Source: an uncultured Collinsella sp. (GTDB lineage: Bacteria > Actinomycetota > Coriobacteriia > Coriobacteriales > Coriobacteriaceae). From it: a stretch of DNA of 64,000 nt. Shown here one piece after another: positions 1 to 7,324 of the stretch (the first letter of the stretch is position 1; each line of letters opens with the position of its first letter). The notes beneath the pieces were generated by a model. The model was not told where the DNA came from. It saw only the letters and a list, made by a program, of their open reading frames with translations, and did not search any database. The stretch is taken from positions 1 through 64,000 of the forward strand of contig CAUAAZ010000005.1 of NCBI GenBank assembly GCA_958427145.1, read 5' to 3'. The translations under genes were made by a program, and so were the position numbers.

Positions 1-1
1 A

Positions 2-24
2 GGAAAGCACTTAATGTGCTTTCC
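2..24. terminator. Short inverted repeat at the window edge
   Basis: Perfect 9-bp stem GGAAAGCAC/GTGCTTTCC around a 5-nt TTAAT loop. There is no U-tract on the plus side. It is probably the terminator of a gene to the left of the window, or the end of one on the other strand. Confidence 0.4.
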
Positions 25-120
25 GTCTTGCGCAGGACTGTAGAGCAGCAAACTTCATGCCCTCCGGTCCGCCCCGGGAGCCACCTCTAAGTTATCCCCC
101 GGCATTCAGAAAATCTAAGT

Positions 121-160
121 GCCAAAAAATAAGATTTTTTGACTCTGTGTTGTATAACCC
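121..160 (+). promoter_or_regulatory. Probable groES promoter region
   Basis: A/T-rich stretch upstream of groES with the inverted repeat AAAAAAT/ATTTTTT (124-140) and a TATAAC (153-158) that could be a -10. No convincing -35 lies 16-18 bp upstream of it. No CIRCE element (TTAGCACTC-N9-GAGTGCTAA) or HAIR element was found in the 250 bases before groES, so the heat-shock control is not apparent from sequence. Confidence 0.25.
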
Positions 161-250
161 GCCATTCGTGGGTACCATTCAACGCGTACGCAAACAAAAA
201 GGGTTAACCCGCGCGGCATGACCGCGCGGCCCAAAAAGGAGGAAACAAGC

Positions 251-544
251 ATGTCGTCTTTGAAGCCGCTTGCAGATCGCGTCCTGGTCAAGCCCGACGA
301 GGCCGAGCAGAAGACCGCTTCTGGCCTGTACATCGCCAGCAACGCTCAGGAGAAGCCGCAGCGCGGCACTATCGTTGCCGTTGGCGCCGGTAAGGTCAAC
401 GACAAGGGTGAGCGCATCCCCATGGACGTTCAGGTCGGCGACGTTGTCATCTACGGTAAGTTTGGTGGCAACGAGGTCAAGGTCGACGGCGAGAAGTATC
501 TGCTGATGCGCGCCGACGACATCTACGCTGTCGTCGAGGCCTAG
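251..544 (+). CDS. groES: Co-chaperonin GroES (Hsp10)
   Basis: Seven-subunit lid of the cytoplasmic GroEL chaperonin. It caps the folding chamber in the ATP-bound state. The 97-residue product is full length for the family. It begins MSSLKPLADRVLVKPDEAEQ and contains the mobile-loop type segment EQKTASGLYIASNAQEKPQ, followed by the family motif GTIVAVGAGK. The start at 251 is preferred over an upstream in-frame ATG at 218 because AGGAGG (238-243) sits 7 bp before it and family members begin here. It forms the usual bicistron with groEL, 96 bp downstream. Confidence 0.97.
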   Translation: MSSLKPLADRVLVKPDEAEQKTASGLYIASNAQEKPQRGTIVAVGAGKVNDKGERIPMDVQVGDVVIYGKFGGNEVKVDGEKYLLMRADDIYAVVEA

Positions 545-640
545 TCTCGTCAGAATCTCTGATTCGTCTTTGAACGCGCCCGCCGCATAGGACTCGGAAG
601 CGGCGACGCGAGTCACATTTCTTTTGGAGGATTACCTACC

Positions 641-2278
641 ATGGCAAAGAACATTACGTTCAACACCGATGCCCGCGCTAAGCTTGCCAAGGGCGTCAAC
701 ACTCTGGCCGACGCCGTTACCGTCACCATGGGCCCCAAGGGCCGCTACGTTGCGCTGCAGCGCACGTTCGGTGCCCCGACCATCACCAACGACGGCGTTT
801 CCGTCGCCAAGGAGATCGAGCTCGAGGACAACATCGAGAACATGGGCGCTCAGCTGGTGAAGGAGGTCGCCACCAAGACCAACGACACCGTGGGTGACGG
901 CACCACCACCGCAACCCTGCTCGCCCAGGCCATCGTCAACGACGGTCTGCGCAACGTCGCCGCTGGCGCCAACCCGCTGGCCATCCGTCGCGGCATCGAC
1001 AAGGCCGTCAACGCCGCCGTCACCGAGATGAAGAAGCAGGCCAAGCCGGTCGAGACCAAGGAGCAGATCGCTTCCGTCGGTACCATCTCCGCCGGTGACC
1101 CCGAGGTCGGCGAGAAGATCGCCGAGGCCATGGAGGTCGTGGGCAAGGACGGCGTCATCACCGTCGAGGATTCCCAGACGTTCGACATCACCATCGACAC
1201 CGTCGAGGGCATGCAGTTCGACAAGGGCTATGTCTCCGCTTACTTCGTTACGGACAACGACCGCATGGAGGCCGTGATGAAGGATCCGTACATCCTCATC
1301 ACCGACCAGAAGATCTCCAGCGTTCAGGACATCATGCCCGTTCTCGAGGCTGTCCAGCGCGCTGGCCGTGGCCTGCTCATCATCGCTGAGGACATCGACG
1401 GCGAGGCTCTGCCGACCCTGGTCCTCAACAAGATCCGTGGCGCCCTCAACGTCTGCGCCGTCAAGGCCCCGGGCTACGGCGATCGCCGCAAGCGCATCCT
1501 CGAGGACATCGCCGTCCTCACCGGTGGCCAGGCTGCCCTGGACGAGCTGGGCGTGAAGGTTGCTGACATCACCGCTGATATGCTCGGTACCGCTAAGTCC
1601 GTCACCATCTCCAAGGACAACACCGTCGTCGTCGGTGGCGCTGGCTCCAAGGAGGCCATCGACGCTCGTATCGCTCAGATCAAGGGTGAGATGGAGAACA
1701 CCACCTCTGACTTCGACCGTGAGAAGCTCCAGGAGCGCCTGGCCAAGCTCTCCGGTGGCGTTGCCGTCATCAAGGTCGGCGCTGCTACCGAGTCTGAGCT
1801 CAAGGAGATCAAGCACCGCGTCGAGGACGCCCTGCAGGCAACCCGCGCTGCTGTTGAGGAGGGCATTGTCGCCGGTGGCGGCGTCGCCTTCATGGACGCT
1901 GGTCCTGCGCTCGACGCCGTTGAACTCGACGACCCCGAGGAGAAGATCGGTGTCGACATCGTCAAGAAGGCTCTGACTGCTCCGGTTGCTACCATCGCCA
2001 AGAACGCTGGTTTTGAGGGCGCTGTCGTGGTCGACAAGGTTGCCGAGCTGCCCGCCGGCCAGGGTCTCAACTCTGCCAACGGCGAGTGGGGCGACATGAT
2101 CGAGATGGGCGTCCTCGACCCCGTCAAGGTCAGCCGCGTCACCCTGCAGAACGCTGCTTCTGTCGCCAGCCTGATCCTCATCACCGAGGCTACCGTCTCC
2201 GATGTCCCCAAGAACACTCAGCTTGAGGACGCAATCGCTGCTGCTACCGCTGGTCAGCAGGGCGGCGGTATGTACTAA
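641..2278 (+). CDS. groEL: Chaperonin GroEL (Hsp60)
   Basis: ATP-dependent double-ring protein-folding chamber. The 545-residue product has the ATP-site motif GDGTTTATLLAQ near residues 85-96 and the conserved KAPGYGDRRK segment in the apical domain. It also has EEGIVAGGGVAF near residue 405. The tail ends AGQQGGGMY; it has only one short glycine run instead of the long GGM repeats seen in many species. TGGAGG lies 10 bp before the ATG. It is presumably co-transcribed with groES. The strong nested palindrome at 2311-2441 follows the stop and may end transcription. Confidence 0.98.
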   Translation: MAKNITFNTDARAKLAKGVNTLADAVTVTMGPKGRYVALQRTFGAPTITNDGVSVAKEIELEDNIENMGAQLVKEVATKTNDTVGDGTTTATLLAQAIVNDGLRNVAAGANPLAIRRGIDKAVNAAVTEMKKQAKPVETKEQIASVGTISAGDPEVGEKIAEAMEVVGKDGVITVEDSQTFDITIDTVEGMQFDKGYVSAYFVTDNDRMEAVMKDPYILITDQKISSVQDIMPVLEAVQRAGRGLLIIAEDIDGEALPTLVLNKIRGALNVCAVKAPGYGDRRKRILEDIAVLTGGQAALDELGVKVADITADMLGTAKSVTISKDNTVVVGGAGSKEAIDARIAQIKGEMENTTSDFDREKLQERLAKLSGGVAVIKVGAATESELKEIKHRVEDALQATRAAVEEGIVAGGGVAFMDAGPALDAVELDDPEEKIGVDIVKKALTAPVATIAKNAGFEGAVVVDKVAELPAGQGLNSANGEWGDMIEMGVLDPVKVSRVTLQNAASVASLILITEATVSDVPKNTQLEDAIAAATAGQQGGGMY

Positions 2279-2310
2279 GGCCGACAAGGTCTAGAACTCC
2301 CGCCGGGAAT

Positions 2311-2441
2311 CCGGGGGCGTGACGGGGTTTCTCTCCGGAACGTCCTCGGACATGCAAAGAGGCTCCGCATCGCGCTTCGCGCTGCGGAGCCTCTTTGCGT
2401 CCTGCGGAATGTTCCGGAGAGAAACCCCGTCACGCCCCCGG
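2311..2441. repeat. Nested perfect palindrome, 31-bp outer arms
   Basis: The outer arms 2311-2341 and 2411-2441 are perfect 31-bp inverted repeats, beginning CCGGGGGCGT and ending ACGCCCCCGG. Inside them lies a second hairpin with perfect 16-bp arms (2354-2369 and 2383-2398; GCAAAGAGGCTCCGCA) around a CGCG-TT-CGCG-type loop. The RNA would be a very stable two-tier hairpin. It is too long and symmetric for an ordinary terminator. It could serve as the groESL transcript end, but it looks like a mobile or dispersed palindromic element. Confidence 0.8.
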
Positions 2442-2612
2442 ATCCCCTGCGTTTACGGCCTTGAGGTCGGCGTGGGCGGAGAATGTGGTCGATAGGGATA
2501 CGTGTCCCCTTCGCTGTTTCGCGCTTTGCGCGAAAGGCGCGTTACTTTGGGATGGGTGGGGAACGTGGTTGTTGCGGCAATTGATCCCCGCCACAAATTA
2601 CCCTCGGCATAC
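2442..2612. other. groEL-ribU spacer
   Basis: No gene is seen here. The stretch holds a small perfect hairpin at 2517-2535 (TTTCGCGC/GCGCGAAA, 3-nt loop) in front of the ribU promoter. Open frames across this stretch run into the palindrome or the riboswitch and have no family resemblance. Confidence 0.6.
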
Positions 2613-2640
2613 TTGCGCGAACGATTGCTCGTGCTACACT
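2613..2640 (+). promoter_or_regulatory. Promoter of the riboflavin-uptake operon
   Basis: -35 TTGCGC (2613-2618), 16-bp spacer, -10 TACACT (2635-2640) extended by TG one base upstream (TGCTACACT). It lies just ahead of the FMN riboswitch, which fits transcription starting a few bases before the aptamer. Confidence 0.6.
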
Positions 2641-2652
2641 TGCAATTGCTGT

Positions 2653-2829
2653 TTCAGGGCGGGGTGGAATTCCCCACTGGCGGTAAATCGGGCGGTGCCA
2701 AAGGGGTGCCGTGGTGCAGGCGAGGCGTCTGCGACCGAGCCGATGAGTCCGCGACCCGTGCGTGTGTTGGTTCGCATGCCGGCTGAACTGGTGAGATCCC
2801 AGTACCAACGGTTAGAGTCCGGATGAAAG
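2653..2829 (+). promoter_or_regulatory. FMN riboswitch (RFN element)
   Basis: The 5' strand TTCAGGGCGGGGTGGAATTC and CCCCACTGGCGGTAAAT are the first half of the RFN consensus. The 3' end has GATCCCAGTACCAACGGTTAGAGTCCGGATGAAAGA, given here in pieces: the conserved AACGGTTAGAGTCCGGATGA block closes P1. The ribU start lies about 15 nt beyond. The closing strand is directly beside the ribosome-binding region, so translational control by FMN is likely. No U-tract hairpin is seen between aptamer and start. Confidence 0.93.
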
Positions 2830-2843
2830 AGGCAGGTGATCTT

Positions 2844-3434
2844 ATGTCTGAACAGTCGCAGCATATCCATTTTGAGAACACGAATAGGTGGAGCACCAAA
2901 CAGCTCGTTACCATGGCGTTGATGTGCGCCCTGGGAGCGCTGTTTATGTATGTGCAGCTGCCCATCCTTCCTTCGGCGCCGTTTTTGACGTATGACCCGT
3001 CGCTGGTGCCGGCGATGGTGTGTGGATTTGCGTATGGCCCTGGTGCCGGCACCGCTGTTGCCGCTATGGCGATCGTTATCCATGCGCTTACCACGGGTGA
3101 CTGGGTCGGCGCGCTTATGAACCTGGTTGCTACGCTGGGCTTTATTTTGCCCGCGGCGATCGTCTACCAAAAGATGCACACCTACAAGGGTGCCGTGATT
3201 GGCCTGGCGCTCGGCGTCATTGCCGCTACGGCGCTGTCCATGGTCGCGAACCTGACTATCGGCGTTTGGTTCTGGTATGGCTCGGCCGATGTAATTGCCC
3301 CGCTCATGATTCCCGCCGTGCTGCCGTTCAACCTCATCAAGACCGTGCTCAACTCGGTGTTGACGCTGGCGGTGTACAAGGCGGTCTCTAATCTCATCAC
3401 GCCCAAGAAGGACCAGGTCAAAGGCCGCGCATGA
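2844..3434 (+). CDS. ribU: Riboflavin ECF transporter S component
   Basis: Membrane substrate-capture subunit for riboflavin in an energy-coupling-factor transporter. The 196-residue protein has about five or six hydrophobic segments: TMALMCALGALFMYVQL near 25-41, the PAMVCGFAYGPGAGTAVAAMAIV region, and the ATLGFILPAAIVY region. This pattern matches the ECF S-component fold, including the small-residue AxxxA-like helix-1 motif that contacts EcfT. The start at 2844 is chosen because AGGTGA (2834-2839) precedes it; an in-frame ATG at 2823 lies inside the riboswitch. It overlaps ecfA by 4 bp (ATGA). The FMN riboswitch upstream makes riboflavin the expected substrate. Confidence 0.9.
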   Translation: MSEQSQHIHFENTNRWSTKQLVTMALMCALGALFMYVQLPILPSAPFLTYDPSLVPAMVCGFAYGPGAGTAVAAMAIVIHALTTGDWVGALMNLVATLGFILPAAIVYQKMHTYKGAVIGLALGVIAATALSMVANLTIGVWFWYGSADVIAPLMIPAVLPFNLIKTVLNSVLTLAVYKAVSNLITPKKDQVKGRA

Positions 3435-5335
3435 TTGAGTGTCGGGGCGTTTCCTTTAGCTATGACGGTGCTGTACCGGCGCTCGATGGCATCAATCTGA
3501 ACATAGAGGATGGCGAGTTTTTCTGCATCCTCGGCGGAAACGGGTCGGGCAAGTCTACGTTTGCCAAGCACTTGAACGCGCTGCTGCAGCCCGATGCGGG
3601 AACGGTGTGCGTCAACGGCATGGACGCGTCCGATCCCGAGCTGGTCTACGATATCCGCTCGACTGCGGGCATGGTGTTCCAGAATCCCGACGACCAGCTT
3701 GTGGCGACGCTTGTCGAGGACGATGTTGCGTTTGGTCCCGAGAACTTAGGGGTCGAATCGGCCCAGATCGCGCAGCGCGTGCGCGAGGCGCTAAAGGCCG
3801 TGGGTCTGGTGGGCTTTGAGCGCCACGAGACCCACGCGCTCTCGGGCGGACAAAAGCAGCGCGTGGCGCTTGCCGGCGTGCTCGCCATGGAGCCGCGCGT
3901 GCTCATTTTGGACGAGGCGTCCTCGATGCTCGATCCGCGCGGGCGCAAGGGCCTTATGAAGGCCTGTCACGCGCTGCACGAACGCGGCATGACCATCGTG
4001 ATGATTACACACTTTATGGAAGAGGCCGCTGAGGCCGATCGCGTTGCTGTCTTCCAGGCGGGCCGCGTTGCCATGCTCGGTACGCCCGAGGAGATCTTGA
4101 CGCGGGCGGACGAACTTGCACGGCTGAACCTGGATATGCCGGCATCGTGCTGTCTTGGCATGGCGCTTCGCGCGAAGGGCGTGCCCATTTGCGCGCAGGT
4201 GCGCGAGGCGGATATGGTCGCCGAGATTGCGCAGGCTTATGCCGAGCGAAGTGGGGCAGGCATCGCGGGGCAGTCTTCCGTATCCCAGTCGGAAATCGCT
4301 GACGGCACTGTTCTGGTAGACAACGAGGGCAACGTGTCGGAGCCCGTCATCGAGCTATCCCATGTTTCGTACAGTTATTCGCTCAGTCCGCGCGAGCGCC
4401 GCCGCTGGTATAAGCGCTCGGCCACTGCGGGCAAATCGGGCAAACAGGCTCTCTGGGGAAACGACCCCAGCAGCCCGTGGGCGCTGCGCGATGTATCGCT
4501 GACGGTGCGTCGCGGCGAGTTCCTGGGCTTGGCAGGTCATACCGGTTCGGGTAAGTCGACGCTGGTCCAGCATCTCAACGGTTTGATTCGCCCCCAGGAG
4601 GGATCCGTTCGCGCGCTGGGGCTCGATCTGTCAAACAAGAAAGACGCCGCCGCGGTTAAGGCCAAGGTCGGCGTGGTGTTTCAATATCCTGAGCGTCAGC
4701 TGTTTGCCGAAACCGTGGCGCAGGACGTGGCGTTTGGTCCGCATAACCTTGGCTTGCCGCAAGATGAAGTCGACCGTCGTGTCGAGTCATCGCTCTCACG
4801 CGTGGGCCTCGACCTTTCCACGGTCGGCGACAAGAGCCCCTTTGAGCTTTCGGGCGGTCAGCAACGGCGCGTGGCATTCGCCGGCGTGCTCGCCATGGAG
4901 CCCGAGGTCCTGGTGCTCGATGAGCCCATGGCGGGGCTCGATCCGGCTGCGCGCAGGGATTTCCTAGGGCTCATCGGTCGACTCCATCGCGAGGGCCTGA
5001 CCGTTGTCATGGTTTCGCACAGCATGGATGACCTGGCCAATTGCTGCGACCGTATCGTCGCAATGAACGAAGGTGCGGTGTTTGCCGAGGGCACGCCCGC
5101 TCAGGTTTTTGCGCATGCGGATGAGCTTAAATCAATCGGCTTGGGTGTTCCCGCCGCCCAGCGTATGGCGCTGGCGCTTACGGAGGCGGGCGTGCCGCTG
5201 CGCCGCAGCGGGCTCTATACGGTTGAGTCGTTGGCCGACGAGTTGGCAAATTTGCTGATCGGTCGCTCAGACGGTTCTTCTAACGTTTCGGACATTGCTA
5301 AATCCAAGACGGTCGCGCGAGAGGAGGGCTGCTGA
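3431..5335 (+). CDS. ecfA: ECF transporter, fused double ATPase (EcfA-EcfA')
   Basis: One polypeptide of 634 residues carries both ABC ATPase subunits that normally come from separate ecfA1 and ecfA2 genes. The first domain has Walker A GGNGSGKST near residue 36, signature LSGGQKQR and Walker B VLILDEASSMLD. A linker of about 90 residues follows. The second domain has Walker A GHTGSGKST, signature LSGGQQRR and Walker B VLVLDEPMAGLD. Each domain retains a switch His (ITHFMEE and VSHSMDD). It lies between ribU (4-bp overlap) and ecfT (1-bp TGATG overlap), so the operon codes for a complete transporter. Similar fused ATPases are known in YkoD-type vitamin transporters. Confidence 0.92.
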   Translation: MIECRGVSFSYDGAVPALDGINLNIEDGEFFCILGGNGSGKSTFAKHLNALLQPDAGTVCVNGMDASDPELVYDIRSTAGMVFQNPDDQLVATLVEDDVAFGPENLGVESAQIAQRVREALKAVGLVGFERHETHALSGGQKQRVALAGVLAMEPRVLILDEASSMLDPRGRKGLMKACHALHERGMTIVMITHFMEEAAEADRVAVFQAGRVAMLGTPEEILTRADELARLNLDMPASCCLGMALRAKGVPICAQVREADMVAEIAQAYAERSGAGIAGQSSVSQSEIADGTVLVDNEGNVSEPVIELSHVSYSYSLSPRERRRWYKRSATAGKSGKQALWGNDPSSPWALRDVSLTVRRGEFLGLAGHTGSGKSTLVQHLNGLIRPQEGSVRALGLDLSNKKDAAAVKAKVGVVFQYPERQLFAETVAQDVAFGPHNLGLPQDEVDRRVESSLSRVGLDLSTVGDKSPFELSGGQQRRVAFAGVLAMEPEVLVLDEPMAGLDPAARRDFLGLIGRLHREGLTVVMVSHSMDDLANCCDRIVAMNEGAVFAEGTPAQVFAHADELKSIGLGVPAAQRMALALTEAGVPLRRSGLYTVESLADELANLLIGRSDGSSNVSDIAKSKTVAREEGC

Positions 5336-6135
5336 TGGAGGCGTTTTCGTTTGGCAGCTACTATCCCGGCGATAGTGCGTTCCACCGCCTAGACCCGCGA
5401 ACTAAGTTGCTCTTGGGCTTTGTGTTTCTGATCACGACGCTCACAGTCAGCAGCTTCCGCGGACTGGCCCCTGTCGCAATTTTCGTCGTGCTGATCTATG
5501 CCGTGTCTCGGGTGCCGGTTCGTCGCGTTCTGTCGTCGATGGCGCCGCTGCTGGCAATCGTCGTCGTGGTCGCGGTGCTCAACTTGTTTACCGACCAGAG
5601 CGGGCGCATTCTGTGGCAGCTCGGCTTTTTGCAGATAAGCGAGGGCTCACTGCGTTCTGCCGCCTTTATGGCGTGCCGCCTGACGTTGATGATGGCCGGC
5701 ATGAGCGCCATTACGCTCACCACGCCCACGCTCGACCTCACCGCGGGCTTTGAACGTCTGCTCGCACCGTTTGCGCGCGTGGGGCTTCCGGCGCATGAGC
5801 TCGGCATGATCATGGGTATCGCGTTGCGCTTTATGCCGCAGTTCGCTACCGAGATGAAGCAGACGGCGGACGCGCAGGCAAGCCGCGGCGCGCGCGTGAC
5901 GGGCGGTCCGCTCGGTGGCGTACGCATGCTCGGCAGTGTGGCGATTCCGCTGTTCACCGGCGTGTTCCGCCATGCCGAGACGCTGTCTGCTGCCATGGAT
6001 GCACGCTGCTATCATGGCGAGCAGGGCCGCACACGTCTGCATGCGCTTGCATTTGGCCGCGGCGATGCGTTGGCGGCGGTGGTGACGGCGTTGCTGCTCA
6101 TCCGCGTCATCGGCATCAACCTTCAACTTGTTTAG
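5335..6135 (+). CDS. ecfT: ECF transporter transmembrane coupling protein EcfT
   Basis: Integral membrane scaffold that links the ATPases to the S component. The 266-residue protein has several hydrophobic helices, for example LLLGFVFLITTLTVSSF and LLAIVVVVAVLNLF. The coupling region contains QASRGARV (an xRG-type motif) followed about 40 residues later by AMDARCYHG, the paired arginine motifs that dock into the ATPase grooves. The start codon overlaps the ecfA stop, so translation is coupled. It is the last gene of the S-A-A'-T unit. Confidence 0.9.
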   Translation: MEAFSFGSYYPGDSAFHRLDPRTKLLLGFVFLITTLTVSSFRGLAPVAIFVVLIYAVSRVPVRRVLSSMAPLLAIVVVVAVLNLFTDQSGRILWQLGFLQISEGSLRSAAFMACRLTLMMAGMSAITLTTPTLDLTAGFERLLAPFARVGLPAHELGMIMGIALRFMPQFATEMKQTADAQASRGARVTGGPLGGVRMLGSVAIPLFTGVFRHAETLSAAMDARCYHGEQGRTRLHALAFGRGDALAAVVTALLLIRVIGINLQLV

Positions 6136-6165
6136 GCGCGATTCGAGCGCAAGAAAGGGGTCCCT

Positions 6166-6612
6166 ATGACCGACAACGACCGCACGGCTCAGCTTGAGCG
6201 CGCCTGTTCGTATCTCAGGCGCATTCCGGCGTGGTATCTGGCCACGACCGATGCAAGCGACGGGCATCAGCCTCGCGTGAGGCCGTTTTCGTTTGCCATG
6301 GTCGATGACGGTAAGTTGTGGTTTTGCACGTCGCGCGACAAGGATGTGTGGGCGGAGCTGAGTGCGAATCCCAAGTTTGAGCTCTCGGGCTGGAAGCCGG
6401 GGGAATGTTGGATCGTATTGACCGGCGAAGCCGCACTTGAGGACGACGCAGTTGCGAGCGACAAGGTGCGTCAAGCGGGTTTTAAGCACATGGTGGGCAT
6501 TGGCGAGGAACACGAGAGTGCCAACGACGGCCGCCTTGCTTTCTTTTCGGTCCGCAACATTGCCGCGCGCTTCTGTGATATCGACGGCAGCGAGGAGCGC
6601 CTGGAGCTCTAG
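6166..6612 (+). CDS. Pyridoxamine-5'-phosphate-oxidase-like FMN-binding split-barrel protein
   Basis: A 148-residue split-barrel protein of the PNPOx-like superfamily, which usually binds FMN. Characteristic blocks are AWYLATTDASDGHQPRVRPF, SFAMVDDGKLWFCTSRDKDV and LSGWKPGECWIVLTGEAAL. The substrate is unknown; members of this small class include flavin reductases and nitroimidazole-resistance-like proteins. It starts 30 bp after ecfT with AGAAAGGGG before the ATG, so it is probably in the FMN-riboswitch operon. A paralogue follows directly. Confidence 0.8.
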   Translation: MTDNDRTAQLERACSYLRRIPAWYLATTDASDGHQPRVRPFSFAMVDDGKLWFCTSRDKDVWAELSANPKFELSGWKPGECWIVLTGEAALEDDAVASDKVRQAGFKHMVGIGEEHESANDGRLAFFSVRNIAARFCDIDGSEERLEL

Positions 6613-6656
6613 CTCGCACAAACCGGGCTCCCAAACTAGCTAGTACAGGAGGAAAC

Positions 6657-7067
6657 GTGGACGGATTGAATACGGTGCTGGAGTATCTGACGTCGGTGCC
6701 GGCGTGGTATCTGGCGACGAGTGTGGACGGGCAGCCGCATGTGCGTCCGTTCTCGTTTGCACAGATTCAGGACGGCAAGCTGTGGTTTGTGACGGCGCGC
6801 ACCAAAGATGTGTGGCAGGAGCTGCTGCAAAACCAGCGCTTTGAGGCCACGAGTTGGTGGCCGGGCCATGGCTGGTTGATTCTGCGCGGACGTGCGGGTC
6901 TGGATGACCGGGCTTCGAGCGAAATGCGCGAGGCAGGATGGAAACATCTTGAGCGCTTGAGCGAGCACTATGAGGGGCCTAACGACCCCACGCTCGTCTT
7001 CTTTAGCGTCGAGGATCCCGAGGCTTTTATCTGCAATCACGATGAATGGGTGCCGGTCGAGCTCTAG
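6657..7067 (+). CDS. Second PNPOx-like FMN-binding split-barrel protein
   Basis: A 136-residue paralogue of the preceding gene. It shares VPAWYLATSVDGQPHVRPF, FAQIQDGKLWFVTARTKDVW and the closing FFSVEDPEA block. It starts at GTG (6657) after a clear AGGAGG; no ATG in frame fits the family start. The 44-bp gap and shared architecture point to a tandem duplication. Function is inferred only as flavin-binding. A strong hairpin terminator follows at 7105-7158. Confidence 0.78.
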   Translation: MDGLNTVLEYLTSVPAWYLATSVDGQPHVRPFSFAQIQDGKLWFVTARTKDVWQELLQNQRFEATSWWPGHGWLILRGRAGLDDRASSEMREAGWKHLERLSEHYEGPNDPTLVFFSVEDPEAFICNHDEWVPVEL

Positions 7068-7104
7068 CCAGCTGGTTCATCCTAACAACTTGGTTTTCGC
7101 ATGG

Positions 7105-7158
7105 GCGGGCCCCGTATTGCCCGGCGCCGTTAGGAGCGCCGGTCAATACGGGGCCCGC
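7105..7158 (+). terminator. Two-tier hairpin terminator
   Basis: Outer arms are a perfect 15-bp GCGGGCCCCGTATTG/CAATACGGGGCCCGC. An inner hairpin CCGGCGC/GCGCCGG sits in the loop. The U-tract is weak (TCCATTTG). It separates the ECF operon from argC. Confidence 0.7.
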
Positions 7159-7202
7159 TCCATTTGTCAATTCCTTCAAGCGAATGTGTCGGGAATGTTT
7201 CA

Positions 7203-7255
7203 ATGCATGAATATGCAAGCCATTTACGTGTTAATGCATCTTTTGGTGCTAAAGT
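7203..7255 (+). promoter_or_regulatory. argC promoter with candidate ARG boxes
   Basis: ATGCATGAATATGCAAG (7203-7219) resembles the ArgR/AhrC operator consensus CATGAATAAAAATKCAAK. A second half-site TTAATGCATC lies at 7231-7240. An extended -10 TGCTAAAGT (7247-7255) follows, with a poor -35. Another TGCATAAAT half-site lies at 7302-7310, just before the start codon. No argR gene is present in the window. Confidence 0.4.
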
Positions 7256-7324
7256 TTCAACCCACTTCATAACGACCGCTGAGAAATGCGCATCGGTGCA
7301 TAAATCGCAGACAAGGAGTCTGAT

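Noticed and set aside
632..2287. 551-codon open frame antisense to groEL
   Set aside because: GC-rich codon bias leaves the opposite strand open. The translation is low-complexity Asp/Val/Leu/Gly with no family resemblance, and groEL is certain.
2395..2826. 143-codon frame between groEL and ribU
   Set aside because: It runs through the palindrome arm, the promoter and the FMN riboswitch.
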